DNA of 64,000 nt from Chlorocebus sabaeus (Eukaryota; Chordata; Mammalia; Primates; Cercopithecidae). A model generated the notes under the pieces. It saw only the letters and a list, made by a program, of their open reading frames with translations. It did no database searches and had not been told where the DNA came from. This document shows, in pieces, positions 61,449 through 64,000 of the stretch. Within the stretch, counting starts at the first letter, position 1. Every line of letters starts with the position of its first letter. The position numbers and the translations under genes were made by a program. The DNA lies in assembly GCF_047675955.1 (NCBI RefSeq), contig NC_132911.1, positions 70,651,133-70,715,132 on the forward strand, given 5' to 3'.

Positions 61449-62149
61449 CCTTATTTTAGATTTAGGGGGTATGTGCGCAGGTTTTTTACATAAGTATATT
61501 GCATGATGCTGAGATTTGGGCTTCTAATGATAGCATCGCCTAAGTAGTGAACATAATACCCAATAGGTATTGTTTCCACCCCTTCCCCCTTCCCTTTCTC
61601 CTCCTTTTTGGAGTTCCCAGTGTCTATTAGTTCCATCTTTGTGTCTGCGTGTACCCAATATTTAGCTCCCGCTTAAAAGTGAGAGCATGCAGTATATAGT
61701 TTTCAGTTTCTGTGTTATTTTCCTTAGGATAATATCCTCCAGCTGCATTGCATCAACGTTGATGCAAAGGATGTGATTTTTTTAGTTTGTTTTGTTGGGT
61801 TTTTTTGGTTTTTTTGTTTTTTTTGTTTTTGTTTTTGAGAGACAATCTCACTCCGTTGCCCAGGCAGAAGTGCAATGGCGTGATCTCAGCTCACTGCAAC
61901 CTCCACCTCCTAGGTTCAAGCGATTCTCCTGCCTCAGACTCCGAGTAGCTGGGACTACAGGTGCCCGCCATCATGCCTGGCTAATTTTTTTTGTATTTTT
62001 AGTAGAGACGGGGTTTCACCATGTTGGTCAGACTGGTCCCAAACTCCTGACCTCAAATGATCTGCCCGCCTCAACCTCCCAGAGTGCTGGGATTACAGTT
62101 GTGAGCCACCACGCCCAGTCAATTTTGTTCTTTTTTATGGCCGTGTAGT
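61449..62149 (-). mobile_element. 5'-truncated L1 3' end fused to the U6 copy, split by an Alu
   Basis: On the minus strand the U6 pseudogene runs into 'ccataaaaaagaacaaaatt', then an Alu, then typical L1 3' sequence: 'gcagctggaggatattatcc', 'ctcacttttaagcgggagc' and 'tgcgcacatacccccctaaa', ending 'aaaataagg'. A short direct repeat, tatgcctttt, flanks the whole unit (61439-61448 and 62259-62268). This supports one insertion event. Confidence 0.8.
61797..62119 (-). mobile_element. Alu inside the L1 part of the U6-L1 chimera
   Basis: T/G-rich tail, 'gagagacaatctcactccgt' to 'gagccaccacgcccagtc'. Confidence 0.92.
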
Positions 62150-62256
62150 AAAAATATGGAATACTTCATGAATTTGCATGTTACCCTTGCACAGTGGCCA
62201 TGGTACTCTTCTCTGTATCATTTCCATTTTAGTGTATGTGTTGCTGAAGCAAGCAC
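62150..62256 (-). pseudogene. U6 snRNA pseudogene, full length
   Basis: The reverse complement begins gtgcttgcttcagcaacaca and keeps U6 landmarks: the ACATAYAC box region with tactaaaat-like sequence, 'gatacagagaag', 'catggcc', 'gcaag' and 'ttccatatttt'. About a dozen and a half bases differ from U6, mostly C-to-T or G-to-A. No upstream promoter elements are kept. Its 3' end joins directly to L1 3' sequence, so it is half of a chimeric retrocopy. Confidence 0.9.
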
Positions 62257-63463
62257 TGTATGCCTTTTTCGAGAACCTGTTGTATGTTAAGAAAGAGAAG
62301 GGTTTCTAATGGATGGAAAATTTGATTGTAGGGAAACTGATTCTGATCCTTCTCATGGTCCCTGAAAATTCAATCCCAAAGTCTAGAAGGAAAATGCTCC
62401 CATCTTTCAAGGAGCAGTGGGTGAGGTATTCCCAAAAATTGAAAGAGAAGGAGTTGTCCGTGGGTAATTTGGAGTTTAAGAAAGTTTCACCACAGATCTT
62501 TCAGTCTTTTGGTCAAGAAGTTTGGCTCTTGTCTTCCCATATTCAGTCTTCCCTTCAGGTGGACAGCGCAGGAGTGCTCTCTGGCCTTCCCATATTCAGT
62601 CTTCCTCCAGGTGGACAGTGCAGGAGTACTCTCTGGCCTTTTGCACTTTCCTCTGAATTTCTGATTTCCCCTAACAGTTAGCTTAGCCCAGCCTCTACTT
62701 GTAAAACTCAGCCCCAGTCATACAGACCATTCAAATTAGAAGACAGGCAATGTCTGTTAGTCCACCTCCTCCTTTTGCAGATGGGAAAAGTGAATCCCAA
62801 AAAGGAAAGAATTGTCTCTGGTCTCTTGTGTCCCTAACCAACTGATCCTTGGCTTCCCTTTGAGTCTTTGTCTTCTCCAACTTGGTGATCTAAAAGCAAT
62901 TGTGATTGGTTATCTTGATGAGGAAAATAATTCTTATTTTGCAACTGTACCCATATTTACAACTTCCTATGGCCTCAAATTTGTATTTGTATCTCTTCTC
63001 ATCCCTTAGACTACCATGTGGATGGATGTCAGGTTCCTTCTTCTCAAATATCTCTTTCCTCCCCGAGCGATGCTTAATGTCAGCTTTCCTTCCTCTCTCA
63101 CTCTTCTTGAATTGTATTTCTTCCAAATTCAAGGCAAAGCCTCACACTGTTCCTTCTCTAGACGGTCTCTCCAGTCTTTAATTTGTTTAATTCTTAGACA
63201 ATTTTATTGACATTTTGATCATCCCGATGCCCACTATCATAGGAGTAGCTCAAGGGGATAAACTTACACAAAGATGTGGGTCAGTTAAGCCTTCTGGCAT
63301 GGAGCGACGACGATGGAGATTTGTGGCCCCTTCAGAATAAGCAGGCGGTCAGCCATCAGAAAAGATGGATAAATGAGATTACAAAGGTCACATTCTTCCC
63401 AGATTTCAAGCTTGTGAGGAGAAATATTTGTGGGGTTCTCCTGATTTTTTGAAATGCACAGAG
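62257..63463. other. VXN intron or beyond, unassigned
   Basis: Contains the 54-bp tandem duplication at 62532. I do not recognise VXN exon 3 here. Confidence 0.4.
62532..62639. repeat. Tandem duplication, period 54 bp
   Basis: 'cttcccatattcagtcttcc' begins at 62532 and again at 62586. Each copy continues through 'aggtggacag', 'gcaggagt' and 'ctctctggc' with only about four changes, so the duplication is recent. Confidence 0.85.
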
Positions 63464-63797
63464 TGCCGGGCACGGTGGCTCACACCCATAATCCCAGCAC
63501 TTTGGGAGGCCGAGGCAGGTGGATCACCTGATATCGGAGTTTGAGCTCAGCCTGACCAACATGGTGAAACCCCATCTCTACTAAAAATACAAAAATTAGC
63601 CGGGCATGGTGGCACGTGCCTGTAGTCTCAGCTACTTGAGAGGCTGAGGCAGGAGAATTGCTTGAACCCGGGAGGCAGAGGTTGCAGTGAGCCAAGATCA
63701 TGCCACACTGTACTCCAGCCTGGGTGACAGAGTGAGACTCCGTCTCAAAATTAAAAAAAAAAAAAAGAAAGAAAGAAAGAAAGAAAGAAAAAGAAAA
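63464..63797 (+). mobile_element. Alu with (AAAG)n tail
   Basis: Full length with exact 13-bp target duplication gaaatgcacagag (63451-63463 and 63798-63810). Confidence 0.95.
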
Positions 63798-63858
63798 GAA
63801 ATGCACAGAGCAACCAATTGCACTTGCACTTGAAAATTCCTATCTGGATGTAAGCCCT

Positions 63859-64000
63859 TTCTTTTTTTTTAAGACAGGGTCTCACTCTGTCCCCCAGGCT
63901 GGAATGCAGTGGGATGGTCAAAGCTCACTACAGTCCCAACCTCCTGGACTCAGGCGATCCTCCCATTTCAGCCTCCCACGTAGGTGAGACCACAGGCACG
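63859..64000 (-). mobile_element. Alu, cut by window end
   Basis: T-run, 'aagacagggtctcactctgt' onward to the window edge. Confidence 0.9.

Overview
This window is primate nuclear DNA, most likely from an Old World monkey. The evidence is dense Alu and L1 content and spliced genes that match human genes nearly residue for residue. Two young Alu insertions carry bases I associate with the cercopithecid AluYR group (a 'cttgagccac' 3' end in the reverse copy and a 'ggatctcagctcactgcaa' left arm). The gene order, ADHFE1 followed by VXN (C8orf46) on the same strand, is that of human 8q13.1. No bacterial-type operon, CRISPR array or phage is present.

Positions 1-23292 hold the last nine coding exons of ADHFE1, the mitochondrial iron-type hydroxyacid-oxoacid transhydrogenase. 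The splice sites are canonical and the reading frame is unbroken to the TAG at 23290-23292. The exons encode residues 125-467 in human numbering, including the NAD-binding GGGS motif and all four metal ligands. The introns hold old L1, L2 and MIR pieces, many Alus, a degenerate minisatellite and a palindromic AT-rich microsatellite. The 3' UTR appears to run into an ancient LINE fragment.

Positions 23.7-50.9 kb are intergenic and almost entirely made of repeats. They include antisense L1M, a MaLR LTR, L2, a palindromic MITE and many Alus. The main element is a nearly complete L1PA-type L1 (44006-50025) with a 15-bp target-site duplication. Its 5' UTR lacks a block exactly at the known L1 intra-5'UTR splice sites, so it looks like a SpIRE (a retrotransposed spliced L1 RNA). 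It sits inside an LTR-like sequence and was later hit by an AluYR-type element, giving a readable insertion order.

Positions 50.9-64 kb hold the start of VXN (vexin). Coding exon 1 is at 52580-52646 and exon 2 at 56891-56946; later exons lie beyond the window. A 504-bp inverted copy of the exon 1 region, about 97% identical, lies 1 kb upstream at 50967-51470 on the minus strand, next to an AT-rich repeat. It carries a frame-changing loss of one G at the splice donor and a Val-to-Asp change, so it is a decayed duplicate exon. Within VXN intron 2 or beyond lie a Tigger-like MITE, nested Alus and, at 61449-62256 on the minus strand, a U6 snRNA pseudogene joined directly to an L1 3' end. This is a U6/L1 template-switch chimera with its own short target duplication.

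The most interesting items are the inverted VXN exon duplication, the spliced L1 and the U6-L1 chimera. Repeat family names come from memory of consensus sequences and were not checked by search. Most Alu edges are good to within about 10 bp.
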